This document shows positions 24,367-33,625 of a stretch of 64,000 bases of DNA, piece by piece. The notes beneath the pieces are model-generated. The model had not been told where the DNA came from. It saw only the letters and a list, made by a program, of their open reading frames with translations, and searched no databases. The translations under genes were made by a program, and so were the position numbers. Within the stretch, counting starts at the first letter, position 1. The number at the start of each line of letters is the position of its first letter. The DNA is from Lunularia cruciata (Eukaryota; Streptophyta; Marchantiopsida; Lunulariales; Lunulariaceae): contig OX419755.1 in the NCBI GenBank assembly GCA_948567375.1, forward strand, positions 1,865,001-1,929,000, in the 5' to 3' direction.

Positions 24367-25021
24367 TGTACAAAAGACTGCGCAAGATTTGACTTCTTTG
24401 CTGCAGTCCCATCTGCTCTTTAAATTACTGTCCTTCGTATTGGTTCGAGATATACATGTCAGTGTGCTTGGACCAAGTAGGCAATACTCTGAAAGTATGA
24501 CGAGGTCAACTGAGATGTCCTGTCCTCGTCAGGAAGCAGATGTTCAGACTATGGAACAGCCACGTTTTACAGGAAGTGCCAAAGTGCAACTTATAGCGAG
24601 GAGGCCCCGTGAAGCCTTTCGCATGTCGTCTATCTAGTTGAGACTTTAGGCTTAATTGGTGAAGAAGTCGGAATCTCGATATACAGGTCTGGAAGGAAGT
24701 ATCTTCGGTCTTTCTGCTGCACACAGGTGTTCTCTTGTGAACGAAATGATCGATAGTTAACTCTCACCTGTTATTTTTCTGAAAAGGTTTTGATCGATAC
24801 AGTGGTATGTAGTGAACGTGTTTCTTTGAGGGTCTGGTTATTGTTTTCGGAGTCCACAGGCAGATGGTCCATATCGTGAGGTAGAAAGGCCATCAATCGA
24901 GTTTACTGAATACTTCTGGTTACTGCGTCTCCTGGCTTCAGGAGTGTCTTATTTCGTTTCGCGATTGTTTTATTTTACTTATCATAACCCTTTATCCTCT
25001 TGAATTTACCTTTCGGAAATG
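24367..25021. other. 3' flank of the first F-box gene
   Basis: Contains the likely 3' untranslated region. No gene or repeat is recognised; overlapping open frames here appear to be chance. Confidence 0.4.
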
Positions 25022-25117
25022 AACTTCTCATATCGATACTATCGGGACCTAGCCCCATTTTACCGCTTGATGGGGTCTTCCCATCCTTCATGCGTTCTAC
25101 AAGGTCGCCTTTCTCAT
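25022..25117 (+). mobile_element. LINE 3' tail copy (plus orientation)
   Basis: Contains TCGATACTATCGGGACCTAG (the upstream hairpin region), CGCTTGATGGGGTCTTCCCA with the intact lower hairpin, and AAGGTCGCCTTTCTC at the 3' end. The 5' end is truncated near the TTTCTC-CATCGATACTAT block shared with the 30.3-kb copy. No target duplication was found. Confidence 0.7.
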
Positions 25118-25474
25118 TCTTTTCGGGAAACATTTGCCAATCCGCTAGTTCTTGAATTTCTAGTAGCATCGTGTCTGCTGCGAAAACCTCGTTTCCATGT
25201 TTTGATCTCAAGAACGGTGACACCTGCTTAGAAACAATGTTGAACATTAACCAATTATTGGTGCTACCAGAATTCTACTTACTTTTTCTCCACTCTCAAA
25301 TGATGCTCTCGAACATCCGTCAATTGTTGGTGCCACCAGAATTCTACTACTTCTCCGACTCGCAAATTGGGTTCTCGAGGCGTGCGGGCACTAAAACGAG
25401 ATACTATTTCGCTTGGATATCTTAGGTGCAGATTTCTCATACAGCTTTTAGCACTTGTGTTTTATCCGTGAGTG

Positions 25475-25522
25475 GACTTGATGGGGTCTTCCCGTCGTTT
25501 CTTTCTCGTTCGCTTGGGAAAC
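25475..25522 (+). mobile_element. Diverged short LINE tail copy
   Basis: CTTGATGGGGTCTTCCCGTC matches the hairpin with one change that leaves a U-G pair. The downstream TTCGCTTGGGAAAC resembles the sequence after the 25.1-kb copy. Boundaries are uncertain. Confidence 0.5.
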
Positions 25523-26172
25523 TTTCTCTTTCTGCTATGGCGCAAAATTTGCACTGCATTTACATTGCCTGGAAGGTGAAGAGTGAATATGCAATCTCAC
25601 CCGTTCTACGATTTTCCTTGCAATCCTAATAAGAGATTGAAATCTGCATAAGAGTGTGTTAGCGTTAATGTTGGTTTATGAGGAGTGTTTTGGGGAAATT
25701 TCAGGTAGTGGAATTCACACATGTGATAACAATTTAAAAGAAGCTGATTGCAGTTAACGCAACCTATTACCATATACATCAATGCAGTTGGCAGCGCCAC
25801 CGTGGTAAATAAAAGGCGTATAAAACTTTAAGTTGGACTTTGTAAGATCCGGTAGTATAGATTTATTTGCAACAAGACAGTTATCGACATATATCTCAAG
25901 TAAAAACATTTTGTTTTTCCATTTTATGGCTTCTACAAGCGACTCGACCAGCTGCTTCCAATCTTACAACTTGTACTTCAAAGGAACTCAAGATTCTATC
26001 TAGGTAGTAAAACGTAAATATCTCCAAAGTTGTCGGGATGCCCCAAATTGAATTATCCTGAGAAATTGTGCAAGGTCAGATTTAAGTACAATGGTTCAAG
26101 TATTTACTTACTTAAATTATGCGCATAGTTACAATTGTATAATTTATATAATATGGTTTGAATTGACAAGAG

Positions 26173-26960
26173 AAAAAAAGCGACCACGCAAAACACATGA
26201 AGGATAGGACGATCCCATCAAGTTGAACAAGGGAGAGACAAAAGAGGTAGAATGGGACTAGGCATCAATAATTTAAATCCGTGATATCTGCACTATTGCA
26301 CCTAAGGTATCCAAGTTACGGAAATCATAAGGTCTATAAATTTGCTCTATTACATCTAGAATATCCAAGTTATGTAAATCATAAGGTCTATAAACTACTA
26401 CAGCCTCCGAAAAAGCATCACCTAGTGTGAACTTCTCCTAAAGATTGCAGCGGTCCAATGTTCTTTGTAAAGCAATGAAAACATGCTATCTAAAATATGA
26501 TGTAAAGTATGAGCGTGAGAGTGATACCCATAATATCTAATATGATAAGTTCTCATGCACTCTTTGACAGATGTATAGAATATAGTGTCCATAACTCCAT
26601 ATAATTCCAAGATTAGAGGAACAAAGATGATCTCGTTCCACAAACTTGGAGACCTTATGTGCTATTGCTCTGCTCACCGCCCATCCAGGAGGATGAGTTA
26701 TCACTCCTTCCAAAATTATATTATGTATAGGATCTGTAATCATGACATCTGCCATAATCACTCTGTCCATATCGGATCAAGTATAAATCTATTTTGACTT
26801 TTGTTATTTACAAAGCATATAAATGCTTCTTACAAGTAAAGTATTCAGCTTCTTGTGCCATAGCAAACACTATATCCTTGGTGATATCATGACATGGTGT
26901 GAATTGATCCAAGTTTTCTCTATTTCGATTGGCCTCGTTCATACCAATGTAATGAGATCA
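26173..26960 (-). mobile_element. LINE C-terminal and 3' tail remnant (long copy 1)
   Basis: The minus strand carries a decayed coding region followed by the LINE 3' tail. It aligns along most of its length with the copy at 30334-31165: shared blocks include CATCCAGGAGGATGAGT, translating on the minus strand to THPPGWA, and an L-E-L-Y-G/V-x-M-D-T segment. The hairpin reads GATGGGATCGTCCTATC on the minus strand, with a G-U pair and a new A-U pair replacing consensus pairs. Several stops and frame breaks are present. Confidence 0.65.
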
Positions 26961-27217
26961 CAATATCAAATGTGCATTTACATTACAATGTTTTCCTAGA
27001 TTTAGTCCAAATTACATTTATTTCCCCTTCTATCTAACTCGATGTAGATTTCAAAATATGGGAATCTTAATGATTCTGGTCCAATTTCAAGTATCTGAAG
27101 TACGTTTGCTGTCATGATTATGTACAATGGATTTTATTAATTCGAGAGTTGCATTTGAAGCCATGGACTTTATAACTTTATACTTTCTTTAGTGGATCAT
27201 TTCTGTACATTAAACGA

Positions 27218-27262
27218 AGAAGGCGATCGCATGTGATAACAAGAAGGATGGGAAGACCCCAT
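27218..27262 (-). mobile_element. Short LINE 3' tail copy
   Basis: In plus orientation it reads GAAGGCGATCGCATG, then AAGGATGGGAAGACCCCAT. Similarity stops inside the outer base of the hairpin. The GCGATCGC variant links it with the copy at 35369. Confidence 0.65.
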
Positions 27263-27521
27263 ACAAGAAAAAGACATTGGGGAACAATGGGGTTTCACTC
27301 TTGACTTTAGGGATACTCGGAAAGATCAGTAAAATACTGGGGTGTTTCAAAATCGGGATTGATGGGTTATTTGCGGGTACCCATGAGACTCCGTAATATT
27401 TTTTACGAGTTCTTGTAAAAGGAGTGAATGATTCAATAACAATATCCTGGCCAATTTATCAGGTCATATTATTTTAGTTTGCTGAAAAATTTTGATCGAT
27501 ATTTTTCGAAGAGTCCTACTG

Positions 27522-27556
27522 TGTTGCGAGAGAGTCCCAAGGGACCTCTCGCAACA
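27522..27556. repeat. GC-rich hairpin, 16 bp with one bulge
   Basis: TGTTGCGAGAG (27522-27532), a bulged A, GTCCC, AA, GGGAC and CTCTCGCAACA (27546-27556) form an almost perfect palindrome. It is more GC-rich than its surroundings. No gene end or element end was recognised beside it. Confidence 0.88.
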
Positions 27557-28213
27557 GCACATCATAAGGCCCATTAAACATAAATCAGAGGACCAATAGG
27601 AAATCATTTGGTTCATTCCCTGTCCCGGAGCTACCTCCACGGGCCGAAACAGACTCACACTAACCTTCGAACCTTTATTTCCATTGCACATATGTATATA
27701 TATATACAAACACAGGGATAATCTCTCTGTCATCCGTCTAAACTCCTGAATATAGACATGCGTGACTTCATGAGTATTGCACACTCAAGATATTTAGTCA
27801 CTTTAATACTCGACCTTAAAAGTGACTGAATATATATATATATATCTAAACAAGTGATTGTCTATCATCCGCATGATACAATAAGGAGTTTCCATCAGTC
27901 AAATTTTTCTCTTGCTCTTGATCAGGCAAGTCACTTATAGCAAGCCAAACATAACACTACGGGAGTTGTGGATCACCCTATCAAATTTTACTGGAAATGA
28001 AAAAAGAATCCATAGAAATTTACGCAGTTACAAATATTGCCCGTAAAACCTAAGTACACCCCTGCATCTTTTTGGAGTTTTCGGACTTCTCGTAAATCTA
28101 AGGGATTTTTATGGGCACGTCTAAACCCGTTTTTAAAATCCTCACGGGAATCTGTGTAAATTTTTAATTAGGTTATGGACATTCCATAAAGCTGTATGAG
28201 GTATTAATGAAAG

Positions 28214-28255
28214 GTCTTCCCATCCTTCGTGTTCTCTACACGGTCGCCTTTTTCG
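28214..28255 (+). mobile_element. Minimal 42-bp LINE 3' tail insertion with perfect target duplication
   Basis: The insert begins GTCTTCCCATCC and ends CACGGTCGCCTTTTTCG. It is flanked by the identical 11-bp direct repeat ATTAATGAAAG at 28203-28213 and 28256-28266. This defines the LINE 3' end as ...GGTCGCC plus a short pyrimidine-rich tail and shows insertion by reverse transcription from the 3' end. The 5' end lies in the hairpin loop. Confidence 0.85.
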
Positions 28256-28561
28256 ATTAATGAAAGCATTTGCTTATCTACCTGTTTCGTATCTTCTTCC
28301 CTTGACAGACATAGAATTGGTTAGAAGATTCATCTAATATTTCTTCTTCTCTTGACGGACGTAGAATTTGTCAAATGATTCATTTAATAGTTTTAAGACT
28401 TCTCTCTCTGGATTCGAGTCCTTCATGTAACTCAGATAATTGTAAGAATCGAATGCTCCATAGACTTTCCATCACCCATAAACCTTTTTACTGTAATCCT
28501 ACGGGGAAACCTTCGTCCCGTATAAATCCATCAAGTTAAGAACCGAAACCCTTTGTGAACC

Positions 28562-28711
28562 GGGGGAGGCGGCCGAGCAGGAAAAACGAAGGATGAGAAG
28601 ACCCCATCAAGCCGGACAAAGGAGAGAAAAAAAAAGTAATATGAGGCCAAACCCCAATAGAGTCTATACGAAAAATCTGCCCTATCGCACCTAGAACTAT
28701 GCCAGTGGCAA
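28562..28711 (-). mobile_element. LINE 3' tail copy with probable target duplication
   Basis: In plus orientation it reads from GGGGGAGGCGGCCGAGC through GATGAGAAGACCCCATC, AGCCGGACAAAGGAGAG, a run of A, ACCCCAATAGAGTCTATACG and CTATCGCACCTAGAACTATG. It extends about as far as the antisense coding end of the long copies. Short direct repeats GTGAACC flank it (28555-28561, 28712-28718). Confidence 0.68.
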
Positions 28712-28899
28712 GTGAACCCATGTGAGCATTCTGTCGAGAGAGACATACCGAAGAATGCCTTGTAAATGAAGGACAAAGACTATGAATGCGGAACTGCGTT
28801 GATGGCGAATGTGATCATGCTGTGGTAACCATTCGTTCTCACATATCAAGATCGGTCGTATGTAAGCATTATGTACGTATTGTATCTTCCTGAGAGAAA

Positions 28900-29620
28900 C
28901 CGAGACAACTAGTATACCCCAAGGAAAAGACAAGAGGGAATACGAGAGAAACCAAGGCAACTAGTATACCCAAAGGAAAAAACAAGAGGGAATACGAGGC
29001 ACCGATAATATACCCCAAAAGAAATATAAGGAATACAAGACACCAATAGAATACCACAAAAAGTAAACGAGGAGATACAAGCAACAATAGTATATCCCAA
29101 AGGGGGATAAAAGGAATACAAGGGACCACAGAGTCTCGAAAGTACGAAACGTAAAAGAGGAAAAACAAGCACCGATAGTATAGGCCAAAGGGATTTGGAA
29201 TACAAGGAACCAAAAAGTCTCGAAAGTATAGAAGACGAAATACAAGGCACCAGGAGTACATTTCAAAGGGAGAAAAATAGAATACAAGGTACAAAAAGTA
29301 CGGAAAGTATGTGATGGAAAGAAGAAGAGAATACAAGGCATCAATAATACACTTCGAAGCAAAAATAATATTACGCAGGGTAAAAAGAAGAGAGATCAAT
29401 GCACTAATAGTATAGTATACCTAAAGGAGAGAATTTTGTTTGGAATTTTGTACCAATAATACACCCGAAGGAAAATCCAAGAAAAGAGGCACCAATGATA
29501 TACACGAAGGAAATACAAGACACAAACAAGGCAGAGTAAAATCCGAAGGTAGCTAAAAGAGGAATACAAGGCACCAATAGTATACCCGGAGGAAATACAA
29601 GACACCAAAAAGAAAACGTA
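28900..29620. repeat. Degenerate minisatellite
   Basis: About 700 bp of imperfect tandem units. The core in plus orientation is roughly GGAATACAAGGCACCAATAG followed by TATACCC-AAGGAAA, repeated a dozen or so times with variable spacing (roughly 45-70 bases). Some units carry GTCTCGAAAGTA instead. Overlapping long open frames on the minus strand, rich in Phe, Leu, Ser and Cys, are by-products of the repeat. No gene is proposed. Confidence 0.75.
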
Positions 29621-29779
29621 AAATAAGATTCACTACTAATCAAAGTTGGGTCATTGTCCGACACATATACATGTTTAGAAAAAGAAAATGTTAAATAAAT
29701 ATTCAAATTTCAAGAAACAATCATACAAGGTCTTTAATCCCCTCTCTAAAACATCCAAACACAAAATATCTTCCACTAT

Positions 29780-30037
29780 ACTGTTCCCACCACCATAGGG
29801 CTCGTTTACATCCCGGCAATTTATCTTGGCACATTGCAAACAACATGCCAAGATGAATGGCTACGCTGTTGCAGTGTACATTCAAACGAAAGAAACGACG
29901 AGTATCACAAACTCTTTCTTCGATGTGACCCAGACGGAAATTACATTGTCTGTCACGATTCGGACGTGCAGTGTGACAGCTTTTGGTGGTGGAAAAAGCA
30001 TAATGAAAGACATTTCTTGTATTTAGATGTTTTATAA
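29780..30037 (+). pseudogene. Fragment with GRF-type zinc-finger-like pattern
   Basis: An open frame without a clear ATG. Its end reads HKLFLRCDPDG, then CDSFWWWKKHNER. Together with upstream cysteines (TCQDEW, RCC) this loosely fits the GRF zinc finger, C..C..R-x-F-x-x-C..C-x-F-x-W, common in plant nucleic-acid-binding and transposon proteins. The tail HFLYLDVL precedes a stop. This could be chance. No partner domain is seen. Confidence 0.28.
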
Positions 30038-30333
30038 ATATATTTTGACGATTTTGTATGTTCTTTATACATACAATTCATTTTTGATGATTTGAATATT
30101 TATTTAACATGTTCCGTATAAAGTTTTTTTAATTGATAACTTCTTCATTTTACTACATCTACATATATTCCAGATTGCATGTCTTAACTTCCGGTTGCAT
30201 GAAGTGCCGCAACCCTCCCCCTCTCCATCTCCCTCCGACTATTTCTTAAGTCATCTCTACATTCAATCACTTCTACAGTTCCCACTTCCAAGGAATGACA
30301 TGATATAGCATGAATAGAGGATAAACAAAGAGT

Positions 30334-31165
30334 AAAAAGGCAACCACATAGAACACATGAAGGATGGGAAGACCCCATCAAGCTGTACAAGGGAGAGATA
30401 AACGAGGTAGAATGGCGCTAGGCCCCAATAGTATCGATGCGAGAAATCTGCCAATTGCACCTAAGATATTTGAGCTATGCAAGTCTTAAGATCTATAAAC
30501 TGCTGAAACATCTGAAGAAGCATTACCTAGAGTGATTGCTCTCATGTGGATTGCACCAGCCACTATTCTTTGTAGAGCAATGAACACATACTGTCTAAAG
30601 TATGCTACAAAGTATGAGAGTAAGAGTGGTACCGCCTGGCGTCTCGTGCAATTCCTGACAAATGTGTCGAATGCCGTGTCCATAATTACATATAACTCCA
30701 AGGCTAGAAGAACAAAGAGGTGACCTTGCTGCATACTCCTATACTTGGAGACCTTACGTGTTGCTGCTCCACTCGTCGCCCATCCAGGAGGATGAGTAAT
30801 CGCTCCCTCCAAAACTGCATCACTCGTAGGCTCTATAACCACAATATCCGCAATTGTTACTTGCTCATCTCAGACCAAGTATAAGTCTACTCTGACACAT
30901 GTTGTTTGTAAAGAATTGGATGTTCCCTTCAAGCAAGATATACACTCTCTCATACCATAGCAAACACTATATCCTTGATTGCATCATGAGTAGCTATCTT
31001 ATATCCTTCATAAGAAGACCGTGTCATATGGACCGCTGTTGCATCTAGTGTAGAACCACTCTCACAAGTGAGTAATGAAGAGGCAGACGGGTGGACCAAA
31101 CCTGAGCAAAACCTCATTGTTGTACAAAAAGTGATTGGTGTGAGTTGGAATGCCCTAATGCACAA
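30334..31165 (-). mobile_element. LINE C-terminal domain and 3' tail (long copy 2)
   Basis: On the minus strand, 31165-30950 encodes GLVHPSASSLLTCESGSTLDA and, further on, THDAIKDIVFAMV. From memory this resembles the Cys/His-rich post-RT region of LINE-type proteins in lower plants (C-x-C-G...D-x-x-G-x-H...HD-x-x-R-D). Then 30842-30486 has VLEGAITHPPGWA, FVLLALELYVIMDTAFDTFV and IALQRIVAGAIHMRAI. The 3' noncoding tail follows to 30334, with both hairpins and AGGTTGCC-type 3' end. The 5' part is cut off or displaced; the RT fragment at 32560-33165 has the same orientation and may be the same copy, split by later insertions. Confidence 0.7.
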
Positions 31166-31399
31166 TCAAGCTAGGATCCAAAAGCCTGCACCCTTGCCGG
31201 AGCAAGATTGAAGACATGCTCTAGTGGCCCAAGGAATGAACAAGTCAACTAAGAGAGAATGTAGTATGCATTGACACTATTGCTCCATCAAGGAAGATTG
31301 CAAACCTATGGTCCAATCTGACGGTAGTGAATCAAAGGATGGAAGGTCCTCCTATGCCCATGGAGATAGAACATCTATCATTTTCCGCAATAATATGTA

Positions 31400-31760
31400 G
31401 AGAGAAAAGGATCTCTCCTCCATTGTAAAATTCCGAAGATAAAGAAAAACAATAGAGAAAACACAAATTCCACACTCAAACTCGGATGTCCCAAAGGAGC
31501 CCCTTTTGTTTATTATATAGCCAAAGAGGATATCCTCCAAGGAAGCTCCACCATAGGTTAGGTACATGGATAGGTGACATGTTGGAAAGCTCCACCCTTA
31601 GATTACTTGCTTGGATGGGTGACATGTCGGTCCTGGTCCCATCTAGTTGGTCTGGCTTTGACCAAAGGGAATCTTTTAGGGAATCTTCTTGTAGGAATCT
31701 TAGAATCAGGTACTGTTGGAAGGCTCTCAGCAAGACAAACCAAGGGCAAGGGAAAGGCCA
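31400..31760 (-). repeat. LTR-like fragment, minus orientation
   Basis: Its minus strand carries CACCCATCCAAGCAAGTAAT, GGTGGAGCTTCCTTGGAGG, a TATA-like GGCTATATAATAAAC and GGGACATCCGAGT in that order. The same series in the same order is found on the plus strand at 33430-33580, so the two fragments are inverted relative to each other. The promoter-like layout suggests LTRs. Confidence 0.5.
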
Positions 31761-31864
31761 ACCTTTCCTCCATTTAGGAAAACTTGCACAATTTAAAGGC
31801 CTAATTCATCCATTTAGGCCTCCAAAATTGCCTCTAAAGTTTAGGCCTATTTTGGCTTCTGCCC

Positions 31865-32165
31865 TATTAGTAGAAGTGCTCTTTTGGTGATACCTCTATC
31901 TGATCTACTTTCTACATCATGTGTAACATCCTTCCAGATGTTACCACCCCAAGTTTCACCTCTAGATCATATGCCTAACTATTGATTCTAAAGTTTCCCA
32001 ACATGTTTTGATTTCTAAACTATTAGTAGAAGTACTCTTTTGTTCATGCCTTTGTATGATCTATTTATTCCATCATGTATAACATCCTTTCAGATGTTAC
32101 CAAACTAAATTTCATCTCTAGATCATCTATCTAGCTATTGGTATTACATCCACCTTGGTCAAATA
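31865..32165. repeat. Diverged 156-bp tandem duplication
   Basis: Two adjacent units begin TATTAGTAGAAGT-CTCTTTT (31865 and 32021) and share ACATCCTT-CAGATGTTACCA and TCTAGATCAT segments. Each unit contains a small hairpin, TAACATC/GATGTTA. The units differ by many substitutions, so the duplication is older than those at 3044 and 55297. Confidence 0.75.
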
Positions 32166-32559
32166 AGTCTCCAAAACTAGCCTATCAATAAACACACAAT
32201 TGGACAAAAGTAGGGGTGTTGATAGATCTCAACTAACTAAAAGTGCTATATGTGCCATCTCCTCCATAGGTAATAGGCCTACCCCTCTGCACAAGATTGG
32301 TAAAGATGTATGCCTACATGCCAAATCCCTCGTCACACACTCAAATGTCCATGGTCCAAAGATATCACCAATGACTCCCATAATCCTCTATCAAAAGCTC
32401 TCAAATGCAATTGGAAAGTCAAGGAAGGGAGAATCATGCAAAGAAAGTAAGTTGGTCAATGGGCAATACTAGAGGAGAGTATACCAAATGGCACTTATGG
32501 ATCTCCTAATAGAGGAAGGTCATCCACATGGAGAATATCCTCTACAAGGGCAACGTCTA

Positions 32560-33165
32560 CTAGCATGTGACAAAATCCTTGGATCCTACTGGCACTCCAA
32601 GAATATGTAGTCCATTTGTAGATGTGACACACCCCTCTAGAAGCTCAAGGTGGGGAGGTATATCTAAAGAGGACCATGCTCTACACTTTGACACCTTCAC
32701 TCTCAAGCCTACAAGATATAACTTGGTAGTCAAGTGATCAAAGGCTTGCCTAATCTGATCTATGGGGCCCACAATGTGTGTATAGTTTACTAAGGAAGGA
32801 ATAAACAACCTGGCATGGCCAAAATAGTAGATAAGAGAGCTCTGAAGTGAGCCATGGCAAACAAAGGTACCCTTAATAGATCTCTTTGTCGTGTATCAAC
32901 AACTGACTCCAAGATGATGACTCCCTCTCGTGACCACCCACATTGTAGTAAAGAGAAGCAAGAGGACCATAGAACAATTGTATACAAGGAATGAGACTTT
33001 CCGAGGATCCACCGGCCTCCCTAAGCTCTCTAAAGATGGATGCAAGAGAGACACTATCAAAAGTGTTCTCAATATCTACTTGTAGGACAACCCACTCCGG
33101 ATGGATATCTAGGAGTGCCATGCTGCCTAAGGAAATAACCTCACAACCTCAAGTGTAGTTACTCC
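32560..33165 (-). pseudogene. LINE reverse transcriptase fragment
   Basis: On the minus strand WVVLQVDIENTFDSVSLASI is RT motif A with its Asp, followed by FRELREAGG and PCIQLFYGPLASLYYN. A frame change then leads to FAMAHFRALLSTI and CLFLPSLVNYTHIVGPIDQI, where the motif C Asp-Asp is replaced by Asn-Tyr. It ends with LVGLRVKVSKCRAW and GLHILGVPVGS. This order matches LINE-type reverse transcriptases known from lower plants (from memory). Frameshifts and loss of the catalytic pair mean it is inactive. Confidence 0.75.
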
Positions 33166-33369
33166 AAATTGATGTGGACTGAGGTGTCGTAATACCAATA
33201 GCTTGACATATTATCTTTACATGAAATTGGCTTGGTAACATCTGGATGGACGGTAGGTATGATAGGCTAGGTAGATCAAATAGTGGTGCCCCTCTCTCTT
33301 GCTTGTCTCATCAAGAGCTTTCCAATGATACCTCACCCATGCCATTTTTTAATTCCTATAGGAATATTT

Positions 33370-33625
33370 CTTGAAGATTCTCTCCATTCAAAGCTTGTTT
33401 GACCAACTAGATAGGACTACAACCTACATGTCACCCATGCATGCAACTAATCTAAGGGTAAAGTTCACTGCCATGTCACCAATCCATATATCTGGTCCAA
33501 GGGTGGAGCTTCCTTTGAGGGAATCCTCTTTGCTATGTAATAAAGACAAGGTGCTCCCTTGGGACATCGGAGTATTGAGTGTGAGGCTTTATGTTTGTTC
33601 TCCTATATTTCTCTTAAGGTCTCAT
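33370..33625 (+). repeat. LTR-like fragment, plus orientation
   Basis: Carries ACATGTCACCCATGCATGCA, GGTGGAGCTTCC, GCTATGTAATAAAGACAAGG and TTGGGACATCGGAGT, the inverted counterpart of 31400-31760. With that copy it encloses the RT fragment and the 156-bp duplication. Confidence 0.5.

Noticed and set aside
24260..24637. 125-codon plus-strand frame
   Set aside because: It overlaps the end of the F-box gene in another frame and looks like chance.
28400..28425. GGATTCGAGTCC, resembling a tRNA B box
   Set aside because: No A box or cloverleaf can be built upstream at the right distance.
28869..29399. Long minus-strand frame of 176 codons, Phe/Leu/Ser/Cys-rich
   Set aside because: It lies wholly in the degenerate minisatellite and overlaps two other long frames; the repetitive protein is a by-product of the repeat.
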